DNA of 64,000 nucleotides. Source: Pagrus major (taxonomy: Eukaryota > Chordata > Actinopteri > Spariformes > Sparidae). Position 1 is the first letter of the stretch, and every line of letters starts with the position of its first letter. The stretch lies in contig NC_133230.1 of the NCBI RefSeq assembly GCF_040436345.1, forward strand, positions 13,154,197 through 13,218,196. The letters run 5' to 3'. This document shows positions 37,347 through 47,778 of this stretch, in pieces. The translations under genes and the position numbers were made by a program. The notes below the pieces were generated by a model. The model ran no database searches. It saw nothing but the letters and a program-made list of their open reading frames with translations, and had not been told where the DNA came from.

Positions 37347-38414
37347 TTATGATTGGCTGACGGCAGCAGCAGGCGCGGCGTTGGCCACGGCGTTGGCGGC
37401 GCCCATGCGCAGCAGTTCCTTCCTTTGCGTGAGGATGATGTCGAAGCTGGACTGCAGGCGGTTCTGCTGCTCCTGGATGCGGCTCTGCAGGGTGCGGACC
37501 CAGCGGATAAGCGCCAGGCGGCGGTACATGGTCAGCTGCACCTGGTGCTTCTCCATCTCCTGGGCCTTGAAGCGCTCGCGGTCTCGCAGCGTCCACACGG
37601 GGTCCATCAGCTCTGTCAGGTCGGCGTCGGCGTCGGAGTCTGAGGAGCCTTCTTCTTCGTCTTGCTCTTCTGCTCCTTCCTCCAGGAGGTTTCCCAGGTT
37701 TCTTCCTTTCTGCGGCTTGCGACTGAAGCTTCTCTGTCGTACAGCTGGATCTCGGTTGCTGTTTCCGTCTTCCTGGTGGTTGGATTTGGGTTCCCCGACT
37801 CCGATGCGGTCCCAGCCTCCCATGAGCATCCCTTCGCCCGCGCTGTCCAGGTTGAGAGAGGACATGCTGCCACCGGACTGGTAGCTGAACTCAGAATCGG
37901 ATTCGCTGTCTCCCCATTCGTCATCGTCTTCCATGAGGCTGCTTTTCCTCCTCTGCTGCTCCTTCTTCAGTCTCTGCTTCTCCTCATTCTGGCTCATCAT
38001 CACCCTCCTCACCTCTTCCTCCATCCGACCTTCCTCTGCTCCGTCAGGAGGCACTCGGCCGTAACCATCATCCCCGCACTCTATTTCAGGCAGGGGCTCC
38101 AGAGTGCTCCAGCAGGGCAGACGGGAGCGTGGAGACAGAAGCCCTGAGCCGTGGTGATACCCAGAAGACGGCGAGGAGTTCGGAGGGTCACGACCCAGCG
38201 GACCTAAGTTGCGTGGACGCACCTGGTTTCGGTTCTCATCTCCTCCTCCTCCTCCCCGATTGCCTGTGAAGTCATCGTCACCTTTGCCAGGCAGGAAGTT
38301 GAAGTTGCCATCTTTGTCACCCTTCCTGTTTCTCAGCGAGGAGGAGGAGCCGTTGTTGGAGCGTCCTTGCCCTCCATAGGCCGAGTTCAAAGGCTGGTCC
38401 TGATGGTGAAGCAT
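37347..38414 (-). CDS. c1orf216: C1orf216 homologue (UPF0500 family)
   Basis: A single coding exon of 355 residues with ATG at 38414; the in-frame codon just upstream is GTG, not ATG. A splice acceptor (TTTCAG) ends 22 bases before the ATG, so the leader is in another exon. The C-terminal third matches human C1orf216: ERFKAQEMEKHQVQLTMYRR, LALIRWVRTL, RLQSSFDIILTQRKELLRMG. The N-terminal two thirds are Ser/Gly/Asn-rich and acidic, with no known domain, and look disordered. It is longer than the human protein (about 230 residues). The conserved part probably forms helices or a coiled coil. The family has no established function, and I propose none. Its place between psmb2 and clspn, on the same strand as both, matches human gene order and supports orthology. 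Confidence 0.93.
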   Translation of the reverse strand: MLHHQDQPLNSAYGGQGRSNNGSSSSLRNRKGDKDGNFNFLPGKGDDDFTGNRGGGGGDENRNQVRPRNLGPLGRDPPNSSPSSGYHHGSGLLSPRSRLPCWSTLEPLPEIECGDDGYGRVPPDGAEEGRMEEEVRRVMMSQNEEKQRLKKEQQRRKSSLMEDDDEWGDSESDSEFSYQSGGSMSSLNLDSAGEGMLMGGWDRIGVGEPKSNHQEDGNSNRDPAVRQRSFSRKPQKGRNLGNLLEEGAEEQDEEEGSSDSDADADLTELMDPVWTLRDRERFKAQEMEKHQVQLTMYRRLALIRWVRTLQSRIQEQQNRLQSSFDIILTQRKELLRMGAANAVANAAPAAAVSQS

Positions 38415-38436
38415 CACTGACCTCGACTGAGACTCA

Positions 38437-40752
38437 CTGAAATGACAAAAGACAGAACATTCAAGAACTTAAAGAGACAAACAAGTGTTTCACTACAAAT
38501 TGCCTACACATACAGTCCTAAAAAAAAGTTGTCAGATTGCTGTTTTCTTTGTCATTTATGACAGTAAATGAAGAGTCTTTGGGTTTTGGACTGTTGGTCG
38601 GACAAAAGAAGCAATTTGAAGACGTCACTTTGGGCTCTGGGGAATTGTGATGAGAAATTCCTTTTACATTTTATAGACTAATGATGAAAATAATTGGCAG
38701 ATTAATCATTAATTGCACTCTAAACTTTCTTGAGATGCATATACCATGAAAGACAACATCACGTTGCCTTCAGCATTAAGTCAATTGATCGAGTTGAGCT
38801 GAAATGTGTCCACAGTGGGCATCATGGCGGCCCAATAGTCGAGATCCATACCATGTGACTGCAATAGGGCTGCAATTTAAGATTATTGTAAATATCGATC
38901 AATCTTGTAAATCAAGTAAAAATGATTAATTGTTTAATCTATTGAATGTCAAAAAAATGTGAAAAAACAGTTTCCAAGAGTCTAAAGTGACATCTCCAAA
39001 ACATTTTTGTCAAACCAACAGTCCAAAACCCCAAAAACTCTTCATTTACTGTCATAAATGATCGAGAAAAGCAGCAAATCCTTACATCGAAGAAGCTGGA
39101 ACGAGCAAATGTTTGACATTTTTGCTTGAAAAATGACTTAAACGATTAATCGATTGTCCAAAAAGTTGCCAATAAGGTTAAACGATATATAACTTCAGCT
39201 GTGTGCGCATGCGTAACCGTCAAGGAAGGCAAACTATCTCAAACATGCCCTCCTACAACTTTTTTTGTGCTAAAGAGCAACATTTCCCAGTTTGATACTG
39301 ATCTGGCATCTTTCTTGCATGTTGCCCCCTCCCCATTTTTCCTGTCTGTATCTTAGCTATCATCATCAAATAAAGAAAAAATTAGTCTTAAAGTATCAAA
39401 AACTGTCTTAAGTGTGTAATCTTAGCGTAGCTTTTGTACGTCTCCTTGCGTTTAGACAAAATTAACCGGCAAAGAAATGATATCGAGCGATCAAAAGCCC
39501 CAAAAGTAAACATCTCGCTGTCTTGAAGTTTTCCTTCTGAGGAAACTCTGAGTCATAACAGCACCAATCTACCGAAGTCACACTGTCCTCGCCACCACTG
39601 CTCTGTTTCTCCTGTTGTTCGTGTCACGAGTTTGATTTTTCCCCAGACAAAACTCGATGCTGTTCGATGGCAAGCTCGGCTTTTCCCCCAGAAGCTCGAG
39701 AGTCCTCAAAAACAAGCACGGCTCTTTTTTTTTACGAACTGCATCATCAGCCAACGACGAAGTGGCTTCGACGGGAACTTAAGAGGAAACGTGAGTCAGA
39801 ACCGACCCGGCAGCTGAAAATTAGATGGATTCAAAACACAAGAACAACTGGACGTACGCGGATGAGCCGAAGCGACGATAAAACTGAGGAAGATTCAATC
39901 TGGTTCGCCGACTCACCCCACCCCAAACACACACACATGGACACACACACTTGAACACACACACCCTTGTATTTGTGCACACTCCACTTCTATTAGCATC
40001 AAATATTTACATGTCTCCTCAGAATGGAAATTTCTCTAATCCTGACTTCAGGCTGCTGTCAATCAATCCCCCCTCTCCTCTCCTCATCTCCTCCTCATCT
40101 CCTCATCTCCTCTCCTGCTTCCTCTGTTTCCTCTGTGCATGCGCGTTCACGTGGTGCTGAAGGACAGCGACCGTGGCGTTGTCGGGGGCGCGCACGGGCT
40201 GATGATGGATCACGAGGAGGGGGGAAAAAACGTCATATATTGACGAATTTTAACAATAAAAATAATATATTTCGTTGTAGTATAACGCGTAGTCTGTTTA
40301 CGGGTATATTCACAGTATTTTTTACTCTAAATAAGGAGCAAAACGCGATGAAAAAAAGGAGGAAAATATACCAAAATAGTCCCGCTCCTGGCCGGATGTG
40401 TCTGATCTGTGAGAAAAGATGTCTGTCTGTGAGAGGACGACGGCGGAAAACACGACCAATGGCGCCCAACGACTGCATATTAACGGATTAGCGATGAAAC
40501 ACAACGCAAAACACGACAATCCATCTAAAAAAACCTCGATATTCCCTCTAAAGGTGTTAAAAAATGAAGAAAATCAGAGTATTTGGTGCTCGTCCGGCGT
40601 TATGTAACGCTCACCCCATGTCAGCGCTGTCTCGTCTCCGTCCCTCGTCAGTAAAAACGAGCTTCCCGTCCTTTCATCTCCTATTTGTCGGTCGCGAGAA
40701 GTCAAATGACGGGACGGTGGTTTATTTGCATGATGTTCTGGTTTGTTCTTAC
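38437..40752 (-). other. C1orf216 5' UTR intron (inferred)
   Basis: The acceptor at 38437 and a strong donor (AAAG then GTAAGA on the minus strand, first intron base 40752) define the most likely leader intron. It holds two hAT-like MITE copies in opposite orientation (about 38530-38714 and 38871-39170) and a short CA-rich patch near 39925-39965. Confidence 0.55.
38530..39170. mobile_element. Inverted pair of hAT-like MITEs
   Basis: 38550-38598 (from TGTCATTTATGACAGTAAAT onward) is almost exactly the reverse complement of 39014-39062. The second copy starts TAGGGCTGCAATTTAAGATT near 38871. Both resemble the complete copy at 53721-54027. Confidence 0.65.
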
Positions 40753-40920
40753 CTTTCCTTTGGTTTGCTGTTTCCCGAGGAGAAGCCGGACCACTGCGCC
40801 CTCCCAGTCCTCCCCTCCTCCTCCTCCTCCTCCTCCTCCTCCGACGACCCTCCTATGTGATGTTTATCTTCCTCCCTCCTCCTCCTCCTCCTCCGGCCAC
40901 AGTGGTTCTGGCTGACTGGT
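40753..40920 (-). other. Probable non-coding first exon of C1orf216
   Basis: A consensus donor at the 40752/40753 boundary and the CpG-richer surroundings (40600-40900) suggest a leader exon here. It includes GGAGGA-type repeats on the minus strand. The transcription start is not determined. Confidence 0.45.
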
Positions 40921-41661
40921 AAGACTTCCTGAACTGGGCTGGGACCGGTGGGAAAGGGAAACCATGGGAGGGTGAATAGAAACAATGGGAGCACAGAGAG
41001 GGGCTGTAATGTTTTATATATAAAGAAGCTAAAACTAAAAACACATCAGCACACGAGTCACAGGACTTATAACAAAGATTGTCAATTGTTATTTGACTTT
41101 TAATGTACAGCAACAGATTCCCCACAGCCACATGACGACATGGTGTTAACCTCATTACACGGTTTGGCAAAAACAACAAGTTATAATACTTCTGTTGTGT
41201 GTTTTACCGCCTATATACAGCGACAAAGAGCCGAGGTTCTTCTGTTTGTCAGTAAATCACAGGGTCGCACAGCTAAATTGTTAGCTGCGGGCTGTATGAC
41301 TGGCTTAATGTTAGCTGAAGATAAAACACAAGCAGTTAAACTGGAAACCAAAAGGTAAAAAACAACAACATGGAGGGAAGTGTTGACAACTGTTGCTCTT
41401 TGCTAGCTATCCTTAGCCGTAGCTAGCAACTGTTAGCCCCCCTAGTTACTGTCGCTAGGTCGGCCAAGCTCGAAAATAAGAAACATAGACAAAGAAGAAA
41501 GGAAAAAACTTAATTAATACAGTTTGTTTTTATTCCTGACCACGGTGTTGATTTTTTATACGTTAGCTAGCTTTAACAAAGGATATGACAAAGGATGTTA
41601 CATTAAAATCTGGACACAGCGTTGGAGGCATTGGAGGATAGCTAGCAAATGTCGGTCCCTA

Positions 41662-41896
41662 TGTTTTTAGAGCTACCTTCAAATTCTGGCAATATTTTAC
41701 AAATTACATCTTTAAAGCAAAAAACCCGAACTGCTCAACCAAACTTTGCCATGTTTTGATCGTTCTGGTGGTCTACTAACAAACCGTCGACCACCAGAAG
41801 CAGCTAAATCTGGCGAAATTTGGTTAAAAGTTCATTTCTGGGGTAATACTTTACTTTAAAGGTGTAATTTGTTAAAAAGGTAGCTCCAAAAACACG
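41662..41896. mobile_element. Inverted-repeat element (MITE-like)
   Basis: The left end TGTTTTTAGAGCTACCTTC pairs with the right end complement TGTTTTTGGAGCTACCTTT, and ACAAATTACATCTTTAAAG pairs with the complement of CTTTAAAGGTGTAATTTGT. A smaller palindrome (GTTCTGGTGGTC and GACCACCAGAA) lies at the centre. Confidence 0.65.
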
Positions 41897-44562
41897 TATC
41901 ACCAGAGAAACTGACACCTGCTGCTCTTCGCTAGCTATTCTTGGCTAAAGCTAGCTACTGTTAGCTAATTAGCTCATGGCTCTGTTAGCCTTGGCTATCC
42001 AGCTAATTCAATTTATCCAACCTGGATAAATCTAATCCAACCAGGTAAAAGTCATTAAGAATAACTGAAATAACCATACAGAATTAGCCAATCTTCTCGC
42101 TGATGGTCTCTTTGGCTTATGTAGGTCATATAGAGGCGTCTGTACTAAATTGAGACATTATTAATCTCTTAAATCTGCCTATAACTACAGGATAAAGTGT
42201 GTTAAACAATTAATTAAATGTTTATATAATGCTCACGGATGCTAAATAGCCTAGTTGGGTATGTATAGATGTAGGTTACATATTGCCTTTGTTTGAATGG
42301 CATTCACTTTTATTCTACATGAGCTTGCGTGGTGGACTTTTGCTATATGATTTATGTATTTAATTATGTTTCATTCATCTTATGTTCAAGCCTGGACATC
42401 ACCTTACAAGACAAATATCACAATGGGAATGATAAGTTAAAGATCTCCTCCAGACACATTTTAGTCTTAAACTATCAAATCAAAAAATCTGAAGTCAAGT
42501 TATAATTATGTAAAACATTTAACTATTGGACAGAAGCTTCCTCTTCTGTTTGCGTGCTGGAGGTTTCAAGTTTAGAACATCACACTTACGTAAAAACTGC
42601 ATATTAAACCATGAATCACTTCTGAACAAGTTGTGATGTCCTAAAATTATGCTCACACACTTGTAAAACTCCTATTTTCCTTCCTCCTTCGGCAATATGG
42701 AAACAGCCTCCGAGTGTCAAACTCATTCAGCACAGTGACTTATTTATTCGTTCATCACTTCATCTCAAGAGCAGCACTGAGGGACTTCAACAAACCTTTT
42801 CTTGTACAACCCCTGTGTTATATAATGCCTGATAATTGTATCTTGAAGCACAAACAGTGAAGTAACAGTTTGGAGAACACACTTCTGAGTCGAGTGGGAA
42901 AAAAAACAGCTACATTTTCACACGCAAATGTCCAAAACTGCTTCCTAGGACGTCACTTGCATGTATGAATAGACTTACTGCATCTATTTCTTCAAAAGTA
43001 GATTTTTATATGAGAGGATATGATATTTTGATATTAAATTTTTGGGGGGATCATCCAGGTCATGATATATCTAAGTGCTATACAGAGGAAACTGGACGTT
43101 TCACTTCTGGATCAAGGGTTTTTCAACAAGATCCAAGTTGTGTAATTGTTACGCCGAGTGTACACATACACTTGTGTGAAATTGTTGCACAACCAGAGTG
43201 ACAAAACAACTTGAATCTTGTTGGAAAGATCCCTTTTACAGACTGACTGTCTGCAGACATCCCTCTGAAGGTCTGACCAGACCAAAAAACCTTGTACTTT
43301 TGATGTTAGTTCTGCTCTGTCCTACTGCTTCACACTCACATATAGTCATTTAAATGCCATTAAAACAAACAGGGTCTAAGACAAAATCACATGCAGTATC
43401 AATGAGTATGTCTGCATCAGAAACAGAGTCCACCAAGCACCACATGTAGATCCGTTGGGTGAGTAAATCTCATAAGACTCGCCGCCACACTGACAGATTG
43501 TACTGAAAGTCATTTAATGAAAACCTCTGCCGAGCGTCTCTGTTGTGTTTTGGTGTCGTTTACTGCCGTAGATTTATTTCTACCTCTCTCCTCTGCTGTC
43601 TGTCTGTCTGTGTTTGACACTCAGAGGGACTTCGTGGTGCATTCAAGTGCACGTCTTAAACTCCTAAATCTACATCACTTCGCAGGGATACGTGCAACGA
43701 CCAAGGACAGCACTGACAGTGACATCATGGTGTGCACCTCATAAAAAATTTAAATGACAGTGTCAGGGCATAAGAGTCTAACAATAGCAGCGGGCGTCAG
43801 TACAGAAAAACTTGTTAAAAATTGAAAATTGAATCAAATCGCGACCTTAAAATCGAACATCAAATCGATTTGTGGATTTGGAGAATCGTGACACCAACGA
43901 AAAATGTACAGAAACAGGATATAAAAAGCAGTAAAAAGGTGCGACGTTAAAAATGTATAAAGCAGTAAGTACAGTAATGGTGTAAATTGCATTAAAAGCT
44001 ATAATAGCTGAAGGTGCAGCAGCAGTAAAGTTGTAGTAATGTGCATATACATTCATTAAAGGAGAAACAGTGAAAGCATCATGAGTCTTTAATAGACGTG
44101 TGACTTAAAAGAGGGAAAAAACATCATCTGTTGCTTTTATTCGGTTGTTTCTCTCTCCACATTCTTCTTATTGAATTCAACAAGCGAGGTCATGCCCATC
44201 CTCTGGTGTTTGTCGCACAGCATTCTGGGAAATGGAGGAAATCCCACAGTGGATTTGTAACCAGAGCTTTCTGGCTCGCTGAGTGTCATCGGAGGATGAT
44301 TCTTCGTTTTTTCACAGCATCACAGGTGAGGCTCAAGGCATCGATACTGTTACCCACAATGCAACAGTGACAGGCAACGTCATACCTCCAGTTCCAGCAA
44401 AAGAAAACAGAGGACTGCAGGATTTTGTTGCAGTGTGATTTTTTATTTTTTTTGCAAACTGGTGACTGGCTGCTTTTGTGACTGTCAGTCTCAGATCTGA
44501 GGGCACGGCAGTTAAATGTGTGTGTGTGTGAGAGAGAGTGTGTGTTCATGCATGTCTAGAGG

Positions 44563-44565
<3 letters not shown>

Positions 44566-44599
<34 letters not shown>
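44566..44599. repeat. TG microsatellite
   Basis: About seventeen TG units. Confidence 0.95.
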
Positions 44600-44713
44600 T
44601 ATAGAGAGGCTACATCAGACAGACTTAACAAGTGTTCTCTGCCTCTCTCCACCCTGCTCTCATCCCCCTGACATGTCGTCGCTGGCGGCAGCAAAAAAAA
44701 CCTTCTTCTCTCT

Positions 44714-44714
<1 letters not shown>

Positions 44715-44784
<70 letters not shown>
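44715..44784. repeat. CA microsatellite (long)
   Basis: About 35 CA units, the longest dinucleotide CA array in the window. It faces the TG array 115 bases upstream. Confidence 0.95.
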
Positions 44785-44785
<1 letters not shown>

Positions 44786-46965
44786 CTATCCCTATCTCCC
44801 CCCCACCACCACCCCTCTTCTTTCTCCTTCAACAACATCCCCATTCAAGTGCATCAGCTTCAGGCGTCCTTCCTCCCCCCCCTCCCTCCCCTCCTCTCCC
44901 CATCGTTCACTAGTAGCCTAAGCACATAAAAAATACATCAAACACAGCCGTCCGCCCAAGGCCTCGTCACACGCAAAATCATCCCTCCCTCCCTGCATCT
45001 CTCCCTCTCCCCTCTCTAAAAAAGAAAAAACCCAAGTTACAAAAGACAACCACAGAGGACACTGATAGGAGGAGAGATAGACTGAACTCGCTGGACTGAG
45101 GGGTCGTCTGTGAGGCCTCCTGAGGGAAGAAGACAGATTATTATAATGTTAACACTCCCCCCCCTCTCCACCCCGCCCTCTTCACAGAGTAAAAAAAGGA
45201 GCATGACTTACCTTGCGCATAATAAGACCTTGTTTGAATTGCACACAGCCCGCAGCGCCATGACCCACTTCCCTCAGTTCGGCTCCACATCTGCTCCAGC
45301 ACCAGTCTTCGGCTGTGACAGTGGCCCAGGGCGGCCGGCAGCACCCAGGGGCCACACTGTCAGATCCTCGGCGCTGAGATGCACAGAGACTGTAAAAAAA
45401 AAAAAAAGGAGAGAAGCCTGCTGGACCTCCAGCTCACAGCCAAGCGCTCTTAAAAAAATCAGACAAATCAGCCAAGACGTGCTAAATTGAACCGCTAATC
45501 CAGCACGAGGGTTTGCTTTTTGCACACTAATTACACACTTTTATTTTAGGCATGGACGTGAGTAGACACACGTACAGTGCACACGTCATGACACAAGCTC
45601 ACACACACATATATACACTCCCCTTTGGGTGCTACAGCTCATGTTTCTCTTCAATTATTCCACCCTCTGCCCTCTCTCCTCCTCATAATCTGAATAAAGC
45701 CAGATCCGTGTCCTCTAGATATTTAGAAGCCGGGCCTCGATGCCAAAACATGTAACCTTCCTCTTCTTTCAAGTGTGGAGTGAATTGGGAGTAAAGGGAG
45801 AGGAAGAGGAGAGAGAGGAAGGGTGGCGTTAGTGCGTTGACCTCGTAATTCCCTCTCGGGGGTTAAACAAAGTTGTGAATTTCAGTTTGGAGGAGCTGGT
45901 GTTGATGCACAGAAAAGGAAAGAATTATGCCAAAGCTGCATTACTTCTCCAACTTCCTATTAAATTCTAATTAGGATTGATTTCTTGACCCTGCAAACAG
46001 ACCCTCAGGATCTGGAGTCAGGTCTTTATCTCGATTAATTGCATCGTAATGGCTCAAAGATAATGATAGACGCGGCTCAATGCGAAAAAATCATATTATT
46101 CCTCTGCCTCTCGGCTCTTAAAACCTCACAGAAATCCAGTGATGTTCTGAGACTCTCAACTCAAACAAAACTGACAAAAGGTAAAAATGTAATCAGTGCT
46201 TTAACAACAGCAGGATTAAGCCACAGTGTGCCTGCAGGTGAAGCAGCCTGCTGTAGGCGGGGGCCCACCATGGGGTTCATTCCAGACCCTCCTGGCGTTG
46301 GCCCCTAATGATGTGTAATGGGGCCTCCTGCGCCCATTCCTAACCCCGGGACCTCCTGCTAATCACCGTGGCTACTAATGAGATGGAGAGACTTGAAAGG
46401 GCTCGTTAGAGGACCCTCCCTTTAATGCAGGCCTATTATTAGCCGCTTACCAAATCATTAGTCTCTAAACTGCAATTATGCTTTAAACCAGGAAGAAAAA
46501 GTGAAAGAAAGAGTGAGAGGAGTCCAGAAGTGTGGAGATGTACAGCAAAGGACAGGGAGAGGTGGATTTGCATCCCTGCCCCGACAAAAACCTCGATGTT
46601 TCCCCACAAATGAACAGGAATGAAACCTGTGAAACTCTGGTGAAGTTCGCAGTTTTTTTAATGTTTCTTTATGATCTAAGTTGTGTTTCACACTTGTTTC
46701 CAGTGGCCTTTGGTGTGTGCGGATCTGAGACACTTTTCCCCTTTTAAACTCAAGTGGGATCAAAGTAAGATCTCTTAGAGCAACATTATCGGCACTACAA
46801 CCACACACAACCAGCTAACGTCGGACAAGCCGTGTCCTCCAGCTGCTGGATATACTCTCATTGATTTAAACCTAACCGCTAATTGCTGCTAACTGTAGCT
46901 GCTGCTAGCTAGTTAGCTCAGTTGGCCTTGCAGCTAGATGACTCTGCCTCAGACCGTAGTAGGTT

Positions 46966-47181
46966 TTGGAGCACCAAGGGCTTTTTGGTATTTTCACCAG
47001 AGCCACAGCCGGGCCAGCGGCCTCTACGAACATCATGACAGAAGCAAAGAGACCGAAGAAGATGTTGAGAGAGGAAGCTAAGCTAAGAGAGAAAGTGAAA
47101 GAGCAAGAGGCAAGAGCAACTCTCAGACTGGCTTTTAGTTGTTGGCTTCACGAAATAAGAGTTAATAAGAGAAATTTATGA
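46966..47181 (+). pseudogene. Repeat-derived coding-like fragment
   Basis: A 71-codon frame containing MTEAKRPKKMLREEAKLREK and, further on, RLAFSCWLHEIR. This resembles a basic helix plus RWxELR-type peptide that recurs in fish mobile-element-derived predicted proteins (from memory). No intron signals, promoter or conserved neighbours were seen, and TTAGCT-rich repeat text surrounds it. Most likely a transposon relic, not a gene. Confidence 0.35.
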
Positions 47182-47368
47182 CAAGCAATCCATTGAATAT
47201 TTCCTGTCAAAACCACAATTGTCAACCTTTAAAATGGCGCTAGAGAAAAATCAAGACATCACCAACACTTTAAATACATATCAGGCCTGTTACACATCCC
47301 CTGACCATCTCTAAGTGCTACTGACGAGAGAATACAGGAGCAAGAAGAGCGATTTCTTAAAATACACT

Positions 47369-47374
47369 TTTATT
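47369..47374 (-). promoter_or_regulatory. Polyadenylation signal, clspn
   Basis: AATAAA on the minus strand about 405 bases after the clspn stop. The 3' UTR is inferred as 47355-47778; it includes a GAT repeat near 47731-47754. Confidence 0.65.
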
Positions 47375-47778
47375 TACAACGTAAAACAAATACATTTCAA
47401 TCATACAAATATCCACTATCATTAACAACCAAATCAATCCTATTTACATGATAAAAACATTCTTAATGGACGTCTGTCAGTCCAGGCAGAAATGATTTAA
47501 AATTTTAGACACAAGCTGAACAAGTGAACAGCAGACGTGTGCGAGAAAAAACATCAGCAGATGAGTCAGTGGTGCTCTTAGTTCGCCGTTTAAAGGCGTA
47601 AATGTAAACATACAAGCATCTGTATTTGTGTTTCACGGAGGGATCTTTATCATTCCCCCCCCCCTTCATCTTGGAAGTCTTATTGGTGAAACATTTGACG
47701 AGGTCGGTCAGTTCTGGCTGCTCTCCAGCCTGATGATGATGATGATGATGATGATCCTTCAGTTAGTGTGTTTTGACC

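Larger units (their letters stand above)
40921..47354. other. Gene-free interval, C1orf216 to clspn 3' end
   Basis: No coding gene supported. It contains an inverted-repeat element at 41662-41896 flanked by a 56-base direct duplication, a hAT-like fragment near 43800-43900, TG and CA microsatellites at 44566-44599 and 44715-44784, pyrimidine tracts at 44800-45010, a TAAT/ATTA-rich non-repetitive stretch at 45950-46470, and a repeat-derived coding-like fragment at 46966-47181. I see nothing I can name in 42.0-43.8 kb. Confidence 0.6.

Noticed and set aside
37252-38147. Long + strand frames opposite the C1orf216 exon (210 and 161 codons)
   Set aside because: They are antisense shadows of a GC-rich coding exon whose minus-strand protein is clearly homologous to C1orf216.
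38415-38417. A start codon for C1orf216 one codon upstream of 38414
   Set aside because: The codon at 38417-38415 is GTG on the minus strand; the first ATG is at 38414.
42965-43201. 78-codon + strand frame
   Set aside because: No family resemblance, no promoter or splice evidence, and surrounding sequence is ordinary intergenic DNA.
44538-44921. 127-codon + strand and 110-codon - strand frames
   Set aside because: They are translations of CA/TG microsatellites (His-Thr and Cys-Val repeats).
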